Of a stretch of DNA of 64,000 nt, positions 17,921-25,953 are shown in pieces; position 1 is the stretch's first letter, and the number at the start of each line of letters is the position of its first letter. The translations under genes were made by a program, and so were the position numbers. The DNA is taken from contig NZ_QGOK01000005.1 of NCBI RefSeq assembly GCF_003259175.1, positions 124,001 to 188,000 on the forward strand, given 5' to 3'. This DNA comes from Marinomonas shanghaiensis. GTDB taxonomy: Bacteria; Pseudomonadota; Gammaproteobacteria; Pseudomonadales; Marinomonadaceae. Under the pieces are notes generated by a model. That model was not told the origin of the DNA, made no database searches, and was given only the letters and a program-made list of their open reading frames with translations.

Positions 17921-18481
17921 ATGAAAGATGTTAATAACTTACCCCACTTATCCACCATGTTATGCGCAATCCTGTTGCTTTTATCCGTTTCTGCTCGCAG
18001 CAATGAGGTAGATAATACGGATAGAAATCATGTGGTGATTCCTGAGAATATAAAAGCGGTTGTCTACATTGAATCGCCGAAAATGGGGACTTTGCTGCAG
18101 CTTCGAGGTATTGCAGGAAAAGGTGTGCTGCTCTCTAAAATGGACGCACAACAAGGAGTGCCAACAAACTGTGTTTTTTTACCGATCCGCTTTGCAGCAG
18201 GCGACTTTAGTGGTGAGAGCATTGGTATTCAATCGGTTAAACCGATTCGACTGCTTGTCTACTCCGATAAAGTGGCAAAGAAACTGATGGGCGGTGATGA
18301 GATTGTCAGCGACGATTATATCATTACGGACCAGAAGGATGCCGAATTGGGTGACATTAAAATCGAATCCGGTTTAACTCTTAGTTATGGTTTTGTGCTC
18401 AATCCTGGAGAATGGTCTTGGTCGTCGGTGTTTGGGTTAGATCCTGTGGATATTGGGTGTGAGCAGTTGAGTTCGCTTTGA
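17921..18481 (+). CDS. Secreted protein of unknown function
   Basis: 186 aa from ATG 17921, which has an AGGAAC site; a longer frame begins inside the DUF805 gene. The N-terminal signal (STMLCAILLLLSVSARS) is cleaved near residue 25-28. The mature protein is mainly predicted beta strand (KAVVYIESPKMGTLLQLRG, later RLLVYSDKVAKKLMG), with two Cys (TNCVF, IGCEQ) that may form a disulphide. I recognise no domain. It is placed after DUF805 under the same presumed AraC control. Confidence 0.65.
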   Translation: MKDVNNLPHLSTMLCAILLLLSVSARSNEVDNTDRNHVVIPENIKAVVYIESPKMGTLLQLRGIAGKGVLLSKMDAQQGVPTNCVFLPIRFAAGDFSGESIGIQSVKPIRLLVYSDKVAKKLMGGDEIVSDDYIITDQKDAELGDIKIESGLTLSYGFVLNPGEWSWSSVFGLDPVDIGCEQLSSL

Positions 18482-18484
18482 ATA

Positions 18485-18523
18485 AGCCTCTGGAAGCGCC
18501 TTGTTTCCAGAGGCTGGTTTTTA
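18485..18523. terminator. Bidirectional Rho-independent terminator
   Basis: AGCCTCTGGAA (18485-18495) and TTCCAGAGGCT (18505-18515) form a perfect 11-bp stem, followed by GGTTTTTATTT. It lies between the convergent secreted-protein and phytochrome genes. Confidence 0.88.
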
Positions 18524-21400
18524 TTTATCTAGGAATGTTTTCTCAAACACGTCTGCTGGAAGCGGCTTGCTGAATAAATAGCCTTGATAAATATCACAGT
18601 CTAATCCCTTGAGGATATTGAACTCGATACTATGCTCGACGCCTTCAGCAACCACTTCTAGATTCAGTTTTTTACACAGAGTAATGACACTTTCCACCAT
18701 GGTAAACAGACTGTCATCTTTACTCATACTGGCAATAAAGGACTTGTCGATTTTGACCTCGTCAATAGGCAGCTTCCACAGTGAGTTGAGTGATGAAAAG
18801 CCTGTCCCGAAGTCATCCAGAGAAATGGTAATACCGTGTTCTCTTAGCGCCGTTAATGTGGTGATGGCGGTCTGATAGTTTTTCATAAAAACCGACTCGG
18901 TGATTTCTAAGCGGACCATTTTTGCTGGCACATCGTATTTTTTTAGAATATCCAGTAGATCTTTTTCAAATTTCGGTTCAATGAGTTGGATAGGGCTAAT
19001 ATTCAACGATAGCGTTCTAAAGTCAGTAGACGTTTTTCGGTTAAACCACTTGGCGAGTTGTTGGCAAGCTTTGTCTATAATTTGCAAACCAAGGGGGTAA
19101 ATAAGGTTATTTTTTTCTGCGATCTCAATAAAAACGTCTGGGCTGACAAAACCAAATTTTTTATGATTCCAGCGAGCCAATACTTCAACGCCAATGACCT
19201 GCTGTTGTGCATTCATTTGTGGCTGAAAGTGCAAGTTCAAACTGTTTTCAGCGATGCAGTCTCTTAAATCCATCGTTAAAATGGTCTTTTTATTAAAGAG
19301 GTCTTGGTCTTTGTGGTCAAAGATATGAAAACGATTTTTGCCTTTATTTTTTGCGGAGTACATCGCAATATCGGCTTGTTTGAGTGTCTCATTAAAATCC
19401 AATATTCTCACGTCTTCCGAGATGATCCCCATGCTTGGCGTGATCACAAGAGTGTGCGCGTTATCCAAAATGGGTTCGCCAATACGCTGGATAATTTTGT
19501 CAGCGATGAGCTCGGCTAACGTGGGGTCCGGTAGGACCTGATGTGTTAAGACAATAACAAATTCGTCCCCACCCAAACGTGCGACTAGATCATTCGCCGT
19601 CGCACATTCGTTGAGCCTTTGTGCAATAGTGATTAATAATCTGTCGCCTGTTTCATGGCCCATGAAATCATTGACGTCCTTAAAGTTATCCAGATCGATA
19701 AAAAGCACAGACACATGGCTAATGTGTCTTTGTTCTTTCAACCCTTCGATAAAAGACCGAAGGTGTTCTCGGTTAGCCAACCCTGTTAGAGAATCAAAAT
19801 AGACACTTTGCTCCAGCTGGTTGATGCGCATTTGGCTGTGTTTAGTACTAAAAAAGTCTTTACCCGCGTTAAAAATGATGTCTAAAAGATTGATGTCTTG
19901 CTCTTGCCAAGGAGAGCTTTCCCCTGCAATATTTTGACGCCATAAGGCAAACGAGCTTCTAGGCTCAAGATATCTTTCGTTATTTTCAACCACAATATTG
20001 ATGGTTTGTGGAACACCACCCCATTTGATGGTTTTGGCCACTTCTTCTTTGCCTATAAAAACATAAAAATCATTTGGTACTTTTGCTCTGACCATGGCGA
20101 TCCCGGCCATGTTATGAAGGCCGGGAATACTGCCTTTTTCCTGCGGTAATTTTTCGGACTGGAAATGGGTGGCGTCCTGTGTTGGGAAGAGATTTTTTAA
20201 TGCCTCAATGGTTTTATCATCTGGACTCAAAAAAGACCGTCCTTCAAGTAGGTAGGACTGTTCTCTATAGATAATACCTATAAAATGATACTGAGTGATG
20301 GATTGAATTTTAAGCAGAATAGACTCAAACAGAGCGGCTGAGATATTCGCCATTTTTGCCTGATTAAAGGTCGCTTCTATGTAAGACTGAGCGTTCATTA
20401 AGTAAGAGAGCCGTTTAATTTTTTCAGCAGGAATCAAATAAGACGTAATAATCTCACTGAACAGCTCACCTGAAATACGCAATTGCGAAATCACATTATT
20501 GGTCGGTATTTTAGGGTCGTTATGATGAAAAACCACCATGCCCCACAATGCTTTGCCCTTCTTAATGGACAGCGATAATGAAGAGCCAACTTGCATATTT
20601 TTTAGATAACTACGATGTACCGTTGACATACTTCGTAGGATGGACAAGCTTTGATTAAGTGGTAGACCATTTGGTAACAGGGCTGGCTCTAATGGACACG
20701 GCTCAGCGTCTATGTCTGCAAAAAGTCGAATAGGGCTTAGCGCATACAGTTCACGGGCTTGCTTAGGGATATCCTCAGCGGGAAAGCGCATCCCTTCATA
20801 TTTAATACTTTCACGTTCAGAGATGGCTTCTGCTACAACCTCACCTGACCAGTCTGGTAAAAAGCGATACATCATGACGCGATCGTATCGCGTATATTCC
20901 TGTAGCTGTCTTACTAACGTATGAAACAGAGTGGTCTCATCATGAGATGATTTAAGCAATTCGACCATATTATCAATTTGAGATAATAGAACGTTGCTGT
21001 TGTACTCGGAGCCTGAATTTGGAGAGAACTCTAAGCTGATCCAATTCTCGACCCGATGCGCAAAACACCCCCATAAAGAGGTTTGAATGATGCCTGTGTC
21101 TGTGATCTCAAGCACCACTGATTTTTTAGACGATAAAGCGGCTAAAAACTCGATATTGGCAAATTCAACCCATTGACTAATGTGGCTACCGAGTAATGTC
21201 GGGTAGGTATCTATAGACGACGTTTCTGTAAGTCGTTCCAGTGTGTTTGTAGAATGTTGAACAATGTGTAACGTGTCGGCATCAAGAACTAATTGAAATC
21301 CATGAGGTTGAATGGATCCGATGATTTGAATCGCTTCCGAGGCGCATTGTGCGGCTTCGTCACTTGTTATCTTACGTGTTTCAATTATTTCTTTTGTCAT
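18521..21400 (-). CDS. Bacteriophytochrome with GGDEF and EAL output domains
   Basis: 959 aa. PAS_2 at about 20-130, GAF about 140-310, PHY about 320-510, GGDEF about 530-695, EAL about 705-955. The biliverdin-binding Cys is kept (C19 in EAAQCASEAIQI, then GSIQPHG), as is the GAF signature FPAEDIPKQARELYAL. The cyclase site RLGGDEFVIV is intact. The EAL site is EVLARW with DDFGTGFSSLNSLWKLP, so phosphodiesterase activity is possible. Red/far-red light thus likely controls c-di-GMP. No heme oxygenase (bphO) gene is adjacent, so biliverdin must come from elsewhere. Confidence 0.93.
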   Translation of the reverse strand: MTKEIIETRKITSDEAAQCASEAIQIIGSIQPHGFQLVLDADTLHIVQHSTNTLERLTETSSIDTYPTLLGSHISQWVEFANIEFLAALSSKKSVVLEITDTGIIQTSLWGCFAHRVENWISLEFSPNSGSEYNSNVLLSQIDNMVELLKSSHDETTLFHTLVRQLQEYTRYDRVMMYRFLPDWSGEVVAEAISERESIKYEGMRFPAEDIPKQARELYALSPIRLFADIDAEPCPLEPALLPNGLPLNQSLSILRSMSTVHRSYLKNMQVGSSLSLSIKKGKALWGMVVFHHNDPKIPTNNVISQLRISGELFSEIITSYLIPAEKIKRLSYLMNAQSYIEATFNQAKMANISAALFESILLKIQSITQYHFIGIIYREQSYLLEGRSFLSPDDKTIEALKNLFPTQDATHFQSEKLPQEKGSIPGLHNMAGIAMVRAKVPNDFYVFIGKEEVAKTIKWGGVPQTINIVVENNERYLEPRSSFALWRQNIAGESSPWQEQDINLLDIIFNAGKDFFSTKHSQMRINQLEQSVYFDSLTGLANREHLRSFIEGLKEQRHISHVSVLFIDLDNFKDVNDFMGHETGDRLLITIAQRLNECATANDLVARLGGDEFVIVLTHQVLPDPTLAELIADKIIQRIGEPILDNAHTLVITPSMGIISEDVRILDFNETLKQADIAMYSAKNKGKNRFHIFDHKDQDLFNKKTILTMDLRDCIAENSLNLHFQPQMNAQQQVIGVEVLARWNHKKFGFVSPDVFIEIAEKNNLIYPLGLQIIDKACQQLAKWFNRKTSTDFRTLSLNISPIQLIEPKFEKDLLDILKKYDVPAKMVRLEITESVFMKNYQTAITTLTALREHGITISLDDFGTGFSSLNSLWKLPIDEVKIDKSFIASMSKDDSLFTMVESVITLCKKLNLEVVAEGVEHSIEFNILKGLDCDIYQGYLFSKPLPADVFEKTFLDK

Positions 21401-21930
21401 ATTCCCTATCTCTTACCGTAAAAATGGTAGATTCTGAAACTACAGCACATCCTCGTAAAACCAAGGACGTTGGCGATATACCCCTGAGTATGGTTTGTAC
21501 GTTAATCCTCAGCTGAAACATCAAAAAAAATCATAATATTTCTATAAATACTCATGTACTTCGTCGTTCTCTGATGAATTTATAATCAATAAATGTCTGT
21601 TTATAATAGAAAATTGACGGCTTTTATTAACTTAAGCCTCTTGCTTGCCAAAATACAACCCCAATGATAAAAAAACGAATAACACTTGTGTGAATGGTTT
21701 TTATTACATTAGAAAAAATGCAAACAGCGCTTCTTTTTTTAAAATAGGTATTGCCAGTGGAAGTAAAGCGACTATGCGAAGCGAATCCGACCCAAGCCGT
21801 GTCTCTCTCATATCACCTAATAATGAAGTTTGTAAGCGAGGTTTGTTCTACACACAATCGGACAGGAGATATAGCGAATAGTTCAGGTGTTTAATGCTTT
21901 GCTTTATTCTGTAGATCGTCTATCACTCAA
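21401..21930. other. Intergenic region, no confident feature
   Basis: 530 bp between the divergently placed phytochrome promoter and the 3' end of the LysR gene. It is AT-rich. Short frames occur, the longest about 78 codons from a TTG at 21645, but none has a ribosome site or recognisable sequence. I see no terminator of note. Confidence 0.6.
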
Positions 21931-22782
21931 TCAAATAGACCAATGAGAGGCTTGGTTAAAGCCATCCAGCAGGCTCTTTTTTGCTTGCTCGAAATCATCT
22001 GGCAATGCCTTATTGTTATGGTAAACCAGGTAGATAGGATAGGTGAATTCTGCGGCACCTTTTACTTTGTGCAATCGTCCTTCTTTTAGGTATTGAGCAA
22101 CGACTCGAGTACGGAAGTAGCCATTTCCACCTTTTGCCAGTAGATATTTTAAGGCCATGGGACCAAGAGAAAATTGCATTGCGGCCTGGCGATTAAAGGG
22201 GACGCAACGATCAAATTGCACGGTGAAATCTTCGCCCCAATCGATGAATAAATCAGGCGTTTGGCTCAAATCTGAAGCGACATGAATGAGCTTTTCTTCG
22301 GCAATCTGTTCGACCACTAAACTGGGTAAATAACGAGGGCTGTGCACAATAATGGCGTCGATTTCTTGCTTTTGTAGAGATTGATACAAACTGTCGGTTG
22401 TGGTGACTTGACTGTTGACGAGTAAGTGAGGCAGGTCATTATTCATCGTCAGTAACCAGTCAATGAGGATTGGGTTCCACAAACTAATTTCCCCACCGAC
22501 TCTCAACGTTTGCTGAGCTTGGTAATCTGCCATGCTACACAGTTGCTTTGCTTGCTCCCATGCTTCTAGCATATTTTTCGCAGGTTTCACAAAGGCTTCA
22601 CCACTTTTGGTTAGCCTAGCGCCTGCTCTATTCCTAACAAAGAGGCGACAATTTAACGACGATTCTAGTGCTTGAACTCGTGCGGTCACCGTGGTTTGAG
22701 TGACGTGCAAGCGTTCTGCGGCACGGGCAAAGGTACCAGCATGAATAATTTCGAGAAAGGTTCTGGCTTGTTCAATATCCAT
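21931..22782 (-). CDS. LysR-family transcriptional regulator
   Basis: 283 aa from MDIEQARTFLEII at 22782, the usual LysR start; an upstream in-frame ATG at 22821 would add 13 residues. The HTH is at about 5-65 (GTFARAAERLHVTQTTVTAR). The remainder is the effector-binding domain. A perfect palindrome at 22789-22815 lies just ahead of the start and between it and the divergent HPP gene, which suits autoregulation and control of the HPP protein. The effector is unknown. Confidence 0.88.
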   Translation of the reverse strand: MDIEQARTFLEIIHAGTFARAAERLHVTQTTVTARVQALESSLNCRLFVRNRAGARLTKSGEAFVKPAKNMLEAWEQAKQLCSMADYQAQQTLRVGGEISLWNPILIDWLLTMNNDLPHLLVNSQVTTTDSLYQSLQKQEIDAIIVHSPRYLPSLVVEQIAEEKLIHVASDLSQTPDLFIDWGEDFTVQFDRCVPFNRQAAMQFSLGPMALKYLLAKGGNGYFRTRVVAQYLKEGRLHKVKGAAEFTYPIYLVYHNNKALPDDFEQAKKSLLDGFNQASHWSI

Positions 22783-22788
22783 CTCAAT

Positions 22789-22815
22789 TTTAAATGCAAT
22801 TATATTGCATTTAAA
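22789..22815. promoter_or_regulatory. LysR-gene palindrome, 12-bp arms
   Basis: TTTAAATGCAAT (22789-22800) and ATTGCATTTAAA (22804-22815) are exact complements with 3 bp between. It lies in the divergent region between the LysR and HPP genes and is likely the LysR operator. Confidence 0.6.
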
Positions 22816-22942
22816 CCTCATTTAAATTCGTTATACATGAGGCTATTTTACTCACTAAAATGCTGCCCTTGCTAGGCAAATGCCACGTTTTGCCTATGTT
22901 GTCTGAAATCACTATTGATTATCGCAAGGCGCTATTGTTTTT

Positions 22943-23665
22943 ATGTTCTTTTCGCTATGTCGCAATCTTGTTCGATTTATTGGTATTGAAACCAATAAAA
23001 CCTCCCATTTTGAACGCTTTTTATCAGGAGCAACGGCGTGTCTCGCCTTAGTTTGTGTTTATTATTTTTCGAGTTTATTTTTATCTCTTTCTGATTCGTT
23101 GTTAGTGGTGGCTTCTATTGGCGCCAGTGCCGTTTTATTGTTCGCCATTCCCCATGGTGCTTTATCGCAACCATGGCCCTTTGTTATCGGGCACCTAATA
23201 TCAGCGCTTATTGGTATCAGCTTTTATCAGGCGTTTGGGGCGTCTTTTGTGACGGGAGCGGCCGCGGTTGGCGTATCGATTATCGGCATGCATTACCTGC
23301 GTTGCCTGCATCCACCAGGCGGGTCGACGGCATTATCCTGTGTGATTGGCGGCAGCAGTCTGCATGCTATGGGCTATGAGTTTTTACTGTATCCGTTATT
23401 GATCAATTTGTTGGTGATGTTAGTGCTCGCAGTTATCCTCAATAATTGCTTTTCTTGGCGGCGTTATCCTGCTTTTTTAAATGCTTCGCTCCATCAAGAA
23501 CCTCATGAACAGCACTTGCTTGAAATGGACGATCTTTATCACGTGCTAGAGCAGGAAGATATTTTTATCGACGTCAGTGCAGAAGAGCTTATGCACATTT
23601 ACAACGCCGCAAGCGAGCATGCGAAAGCGCGACATAAAAGACTTGTATCTACATTGCCGAAGTAG
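22943..23665 (+). CDS. HPP family membrane protein
   Basis: 240 aa. The family signature is clear in LRCLHPPGGSTALS with four to five TM segments over residues 25-170. The last 70 residues are an acidic/basic soluble tail. HPP proteins include nitrite transporters in chloroplasts, but bacterial roles are largely unknown. The LysR gene lies divergently upstream, so it may be a regulatory pair. The ATG has no good ribosome site, so the start is uncertain. Confidence 0.85.
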   Translation: MFFSLCRNLVRFIGIETNKTSHFERFLSGATACLALVCVYYFSSLFLSLSDSLLVVASIGASAVLLFAIPHGALSQPWPFVIGHLISALIGISFYQAFGASFVTGAAAVGVSIIGMHYLRCLHPPGGSTALSCVIGGSSLHAMGYEFLLYPLLINLLVMLVLAVILNNCFSWRRYPAFLNASLHQEPHEQHLLEMDDLYHVLEQEDIFIDVSAEELMHIYNAASEHAKARHKRLVSTLPK

Positions 23666-23706
23666 GATCTTAGTGTGAAGACGCTATTTAATGAAAAAGG
23701 AATAAC

Positions 23707-24102
23707 ATGTTTTCGCATATTTATTACGGTGTAAGTGACTTTGAGCGAGCTTATGTTTTTTACAGCAAGCTAATGACTTGTTTAATCATCAAAGAGCGCT
23801 TTTATGATCGAGATAAGCCTTGGGCAGGTTGGAACAGCCCTAGTTCAAACGGCCGGCCGTTATTCGTTATCGGCAAACCTTTTAATGGTAAAGTCCATGA
23901 TCAAGGCAATGGACAAATGATTGCCTTCAGTGCGAAAGATAGAGCCACCGTCACGGCTGCCTATGACTTAGCCATTGAAAACGGTGCCACATGTGAAGGT
24001 AAACCCGGACTGCGGAGCGAATACCATGAAAGCTACTTTGGCGCTTATTTTAGAGACTTAGACGGCAACAAGGTTTGTGTTGTTTGTCATGAAATTGAGT
24101 AA
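23707..24102 (+). CDS. VOC-family (glyoxalase/bleomycin-resistance-like) protein
   Basis: 131 aa, one two-repeat VOC domain. HIYYGVSDFERAYVFYSKL and the later YFGAYFRDLDGNKVCVVCHE are standard VOC landmarks, with a possible metal ligand His4 near the start. AAAAAGGAATAAC precedes the ATG. Such proteins are lyases, dioxygenases or sequestering resistance proteins; the substrate is unknown. It follows the HPP gene by 41 bp. Confidence 0.9.
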   Translation: MFSHIYYGVSDFERAYVFYSKLMTCLIIKERFYDRDKPWAGWNSPSSNGRPLFVIGKPFNGKVHDQGNGQMIAFSAKDRATVTAAYDLAIENGATCEGKPGLRSEYHESYFGAYFRDLDGNKVCVVCHEIE

Positions 24103-24216
24103 GACAGAGTCAGCTACTTCAGCAAGCTCTGGGAGATTTGGACGTTATTCTTAGCATCCATTGAGTGTCTTTATGGAAAAAACGCTTGGTGCCGCTGGTG
24201 ATCAAAAGAGGGTGTC

Positions 24217-24678
24217 ATGAAAAATCTTGAGCTTAAAGTTCCCCCTGTTATTTTAGTCGCGGTTGTTTTTGTCGGTATGTGGGCGGTATCGCCTATTTCG
24301 CTGGCTTTACGCTTTACCTTTTCCTATATGGAATGGTGGTCGGCTGGTTTGGTTTTTCTTGGCTTCTGTATTGCTATTGCGGGAGTTTTACAGTTTAGAA
24401 AAGCTGGAACGACAGTGGACCCTCGAGTACCAGATCAATCAAGCAACTTGGTGGTGAGTGGGATTTATCGCTATAGCCGTAATCCGATGTATTTAGGCTT
24501 TTTACTGGCGTTGTGTGGATGGTGTGTATTTTTAGGCAGTATGGTTTCTGTGTTGTTTTTGCCTGTTTTTATCCTTTATATGAATTGTTTTCAAATCGTA
24601 CCAGAAGAGCGCTTTATGCAAGAAAAGTTTGCCGAGTCTTATCGCCAGTACAAGACTCAAGTGCGCCGCTGGATCTAA
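24217..24678 (+). CDS. Isoprenylcysteine carboxyl methyltransferase (ICMT)-like membrane protein
   Basis: 153 aa. Four TM segments. The C-terminal ICMT/PEMT signature is RYSRNPMYLGF with a later PEERFMQEKFAESYRQY and VRRWI, which form the SAM-binding end. In bacteria these act as lipid or protein methyltransferases of unknown target. It is separated from the VOC gene by 114 bp. Confidence 0.88.
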   Translation: MKNLELKVPPVILVAVVFVGMWAVSPISLALRFTFSYMEWWSAGLVFLGFCIAIAGVLQFRKAGTTVDPRVPDQSSNLVVSGIYRYSRNPMYLGFLLALCGWCVFLGSMVSVLFLPVFILYMNCFQIVPEERFMQEKFAESYRQYKTQVRRWI

Positions 24679-24775
24679 AGGCAGGTCAGGTAGTCATGAT
24701 CGGCGGTTGTCATTGCGCTCAGGCGAAGGCTAAAATAACGTTATATTAGAGTTTAATCTCTTCGGATAAATTCCT

Positions 24776-24789
24776 CGCAGCTTGCTGCG
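24776..24789. repeat. CGCAGCTTGCTGCG motif, copy 1
   Basis: 14-bp near-palindrome (CGCAGC AAGC-type loop TGCG) repeated at 25062-25075, 286 bp away. It brackets the REP-like hairpin. Confidence 0.6.
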
Positions 24790-24893
24790 TCATTCCCGCG
24801 AAGTGAGGTTGGCGTTAAAGCTTTTTAGGCCTGATGAGGAGGTACGACCTTGATCAGGCGTATAGCCTGCAATGGGCTGATTTATATTGCTTT

Positions 24894-24972
24894 TTGTAGG
24901 TCGTGGCTTTAGCCCGACAAGACCTAATTGGTCGTGGCGAGTTTTTTGTCGGCATAAATGCGCGACCTACAA
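24894..24972. repeat. REP-like imperfect inverted repeat
   Basis: Arms TTGTAGGTCG (24894-24903) and CGACCTACAA (24963-24972), with inner CCGACAA (24914-24920) and TTGTCGG (24946-24952). The GTAGGTCG...GGCTTTAGCC layout is typical of dispersed REP elements. Confidence 0.6.
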
Positions 24973-25061
24973 GATCGAGATCAGTCGTTTTGTGATAGCT
25001 TCCTTCGAGGGAATGGAATATGAATAAAGCTTAATATTGCTCGAATGAAACACCGATATCC

Positions 25062-25075
25062 CGCAGCTTGCTGCG
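25062..25075. repeat. CGCAGCTTGCTGCG motif, copy 2
   Basis: Second identical copy of the motif at 24776. It lies inside a longer open frame that precedes the small protein at 25158, arguing that the frame upstream of 25158 is not coding. Confidence 0.6.
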
Positions 25076-25157
25076 AAGATCTTTATTTGCAGCGAAACAG
25101 CATGTTTTCGTTGTTAGTGAATTTGCCATTGTTCAGAAAAAAGACAAGAGCGTTAAG

Positions 25158-25481
25158 ATGACAATTGATATAGACCAGTTAACGGAAGATGAATTAGTCG
25201 AGCTGAATCATCGAATTGTTAAGCGGCTCAAATTTTTAGAGTCATTTCATACCCACAATGAAATGATGCAGTTTAGCCCCGGAGAGCAAGTGACGTTCGA
25301 ACCGCCCGGTAGAGAGCGTCAAATTGGCATTCTGGTAAAGTTTAATCAGAAAACCGTTACCGTGATGACGGAATCTGGACATAAATGGAATGTCTCTCCA
25401 CACTTGCTTAGCAAAGTGAAAAAAATGGACCCCAAAAAGGCCAAGTCCAACAAAGTCGTCAATTTGCGTAAGTCAAAATAA
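25158..25481 (+). CDS. Conserved small protein, KOW-like core, unknown function
   Basis: 107 aa from ATG 25158; the preceding frame contains a REP-type motif and is unlikely to be translated. The N-terminal helix is acidic (MTIDIDQLTEDELVELNHRIV), the middle has a KOW-like beta turn (QVTFEPPGRERQIGILVKFN) and KTVTVMTESGHKWNVSP, and the C-terminus is a Lys-rich tail. I cannot assign a family. The basic tail and KOW-like core suggest an RNA- or ribosome-associated role, which is inference only. Confidence 0.7.
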   Translation: MTIDIDQLTEDELVELNHRIVKRLKFLESFHTHNEMMQFSPGEQVTFEPPGRERQIGILVKFNQKTVTVMTESGHKWNVSPHLLSKVKKMDPKKAKSNKVVNLRKSK

Positions 25482-25520
25482 CCCATCTACATAAGTGCTA
25501 TTTTACGGGGATAGTAATGC

Positions 25521-25691
25521 ATGTTTCTTTTTCAACGATTAGTTTTGAGCTTAGAATCGCCATCAGAAGAAGAACTAAAATCTGATTGGTTGCTTGAGGC
25601 TAGATGCAGGGCTGAAGAACTTGACAATTCTTCAATTCAGGCTGTATTAGCCGATGATGTCATGAGGAAGGCCCGAGCGCTGATCAAATAA
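25521..25691 (+). pseudogene. Decayed addiction-module antitoxin
   Basis: 56-codon frame. Residues about 14-55 (SPSEEELKSDWLLEARCRAE, then VLADDVMRKARALIK) match the addiction-module antitoxin pattern, in which WL.EA..RAEEL is followed by ADDV..KARALIK. Normal antitoxins of this type are about 75 aa, so the N-terminus seems lost or replaced. The broken toxin starts right after its stop. Confidence 0.6.
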
Positions 25692-25766
25692 ATGATTCTT
25701 TTCACCCAGCAGCCGAAGCTGAGTTTTTAGAATCAGTTGGCTACTATGAATCTAAAGTTTTGGGAC
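25691..25766 (+). pseudogene. Truncated RelE/ParE-type toxin
   Basis: The frame NDSFHPAAEAEF, LESVGYYESKVLGLG (25691-25766 onward) matches the start of ParE-like toxins (SFHP.AEAEFLE...YYE...LGLG). It has no in-frame ATG and stops being homologous at the left end of the MITE. The toxin is inactive. Confidence 0.65.
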
Positions 25767-25768
25767 TA

Positions 25769-25880
25769 GGGAATATGCGAATAAGTCATATTTCTAGCTT
25801 CTGTGGATAAGTGATTACATTAAATATCAATTAGATAGAATCGTAACTAAAACGTGAAAACGACTTATTCGCAGTATCCC
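25769..25880. mobile_element. 112-bp MITE with TA target duplication
   Basis: Imperfect terminal repeats: GGGAATATGCGAATAAGTC (25769-25787) and GACTTATTCGCAGTATCCC (25862-25880) match at 16 of 19 positions. TA flanks both ends (25767-25768 and 25881-25882), as for IS630/mariner-type insertions. It has no coding capacity and interrupts the ParE-like toxin frame. The parent element is not in the window. Confidence 0.75.
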
Positions 25881-25905
25881 TAATGAACTCGATCAATCTC
25901 TTTAA

Positions 25906-25935
25906 AAACCACACTCCAATTGTGGAGTGTGGTTT
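25906..25935 (-). terminator. Rho-independent terminator of the ABC operon
   Basis: AAACCACACTCCA and TGGAGTGTGGTTT form a 13-bp stem with an ATTG loop. On the minus strand a TTTTT run follows. It lies just after the ATPase stop at 25954. Confidence 0.88.
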
Positions 25936-25953
25936 CATTTAGTTGTCGAACCA

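Larger units (their letters stand above)
24679..25157. other. Repeat-rich intergenic region
   Basis: 479 bp with no credible gene. It contains the palindromic motif CGCAGCTTGCTGCG twice (24776-24789 and 25062-25075) and an imperfect REP-like hairpin at 24894-24972. The first 25 bases follow the ICMT stop. Confidence 0.7.
25482..25953. other. Region with decayed toxin-antitoxin locus, MITE and terminator
   Basis: 472 bp between the small KOW-like gene and the ABC ATPase. It contains an antitoxin-like frame (25521-25691), a broken toxin frame (25691-25766), a MITE (25769-25880) and a terminator (25906-25935), each listed separately. Confidence 0.7.

Noticed and set aside
21645..21881. 78-codon open frame (plus strand)
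   Set aside because: It begins with a TTG, has no ribosome site, no recognisable motif and biased composition; left as intergenic.
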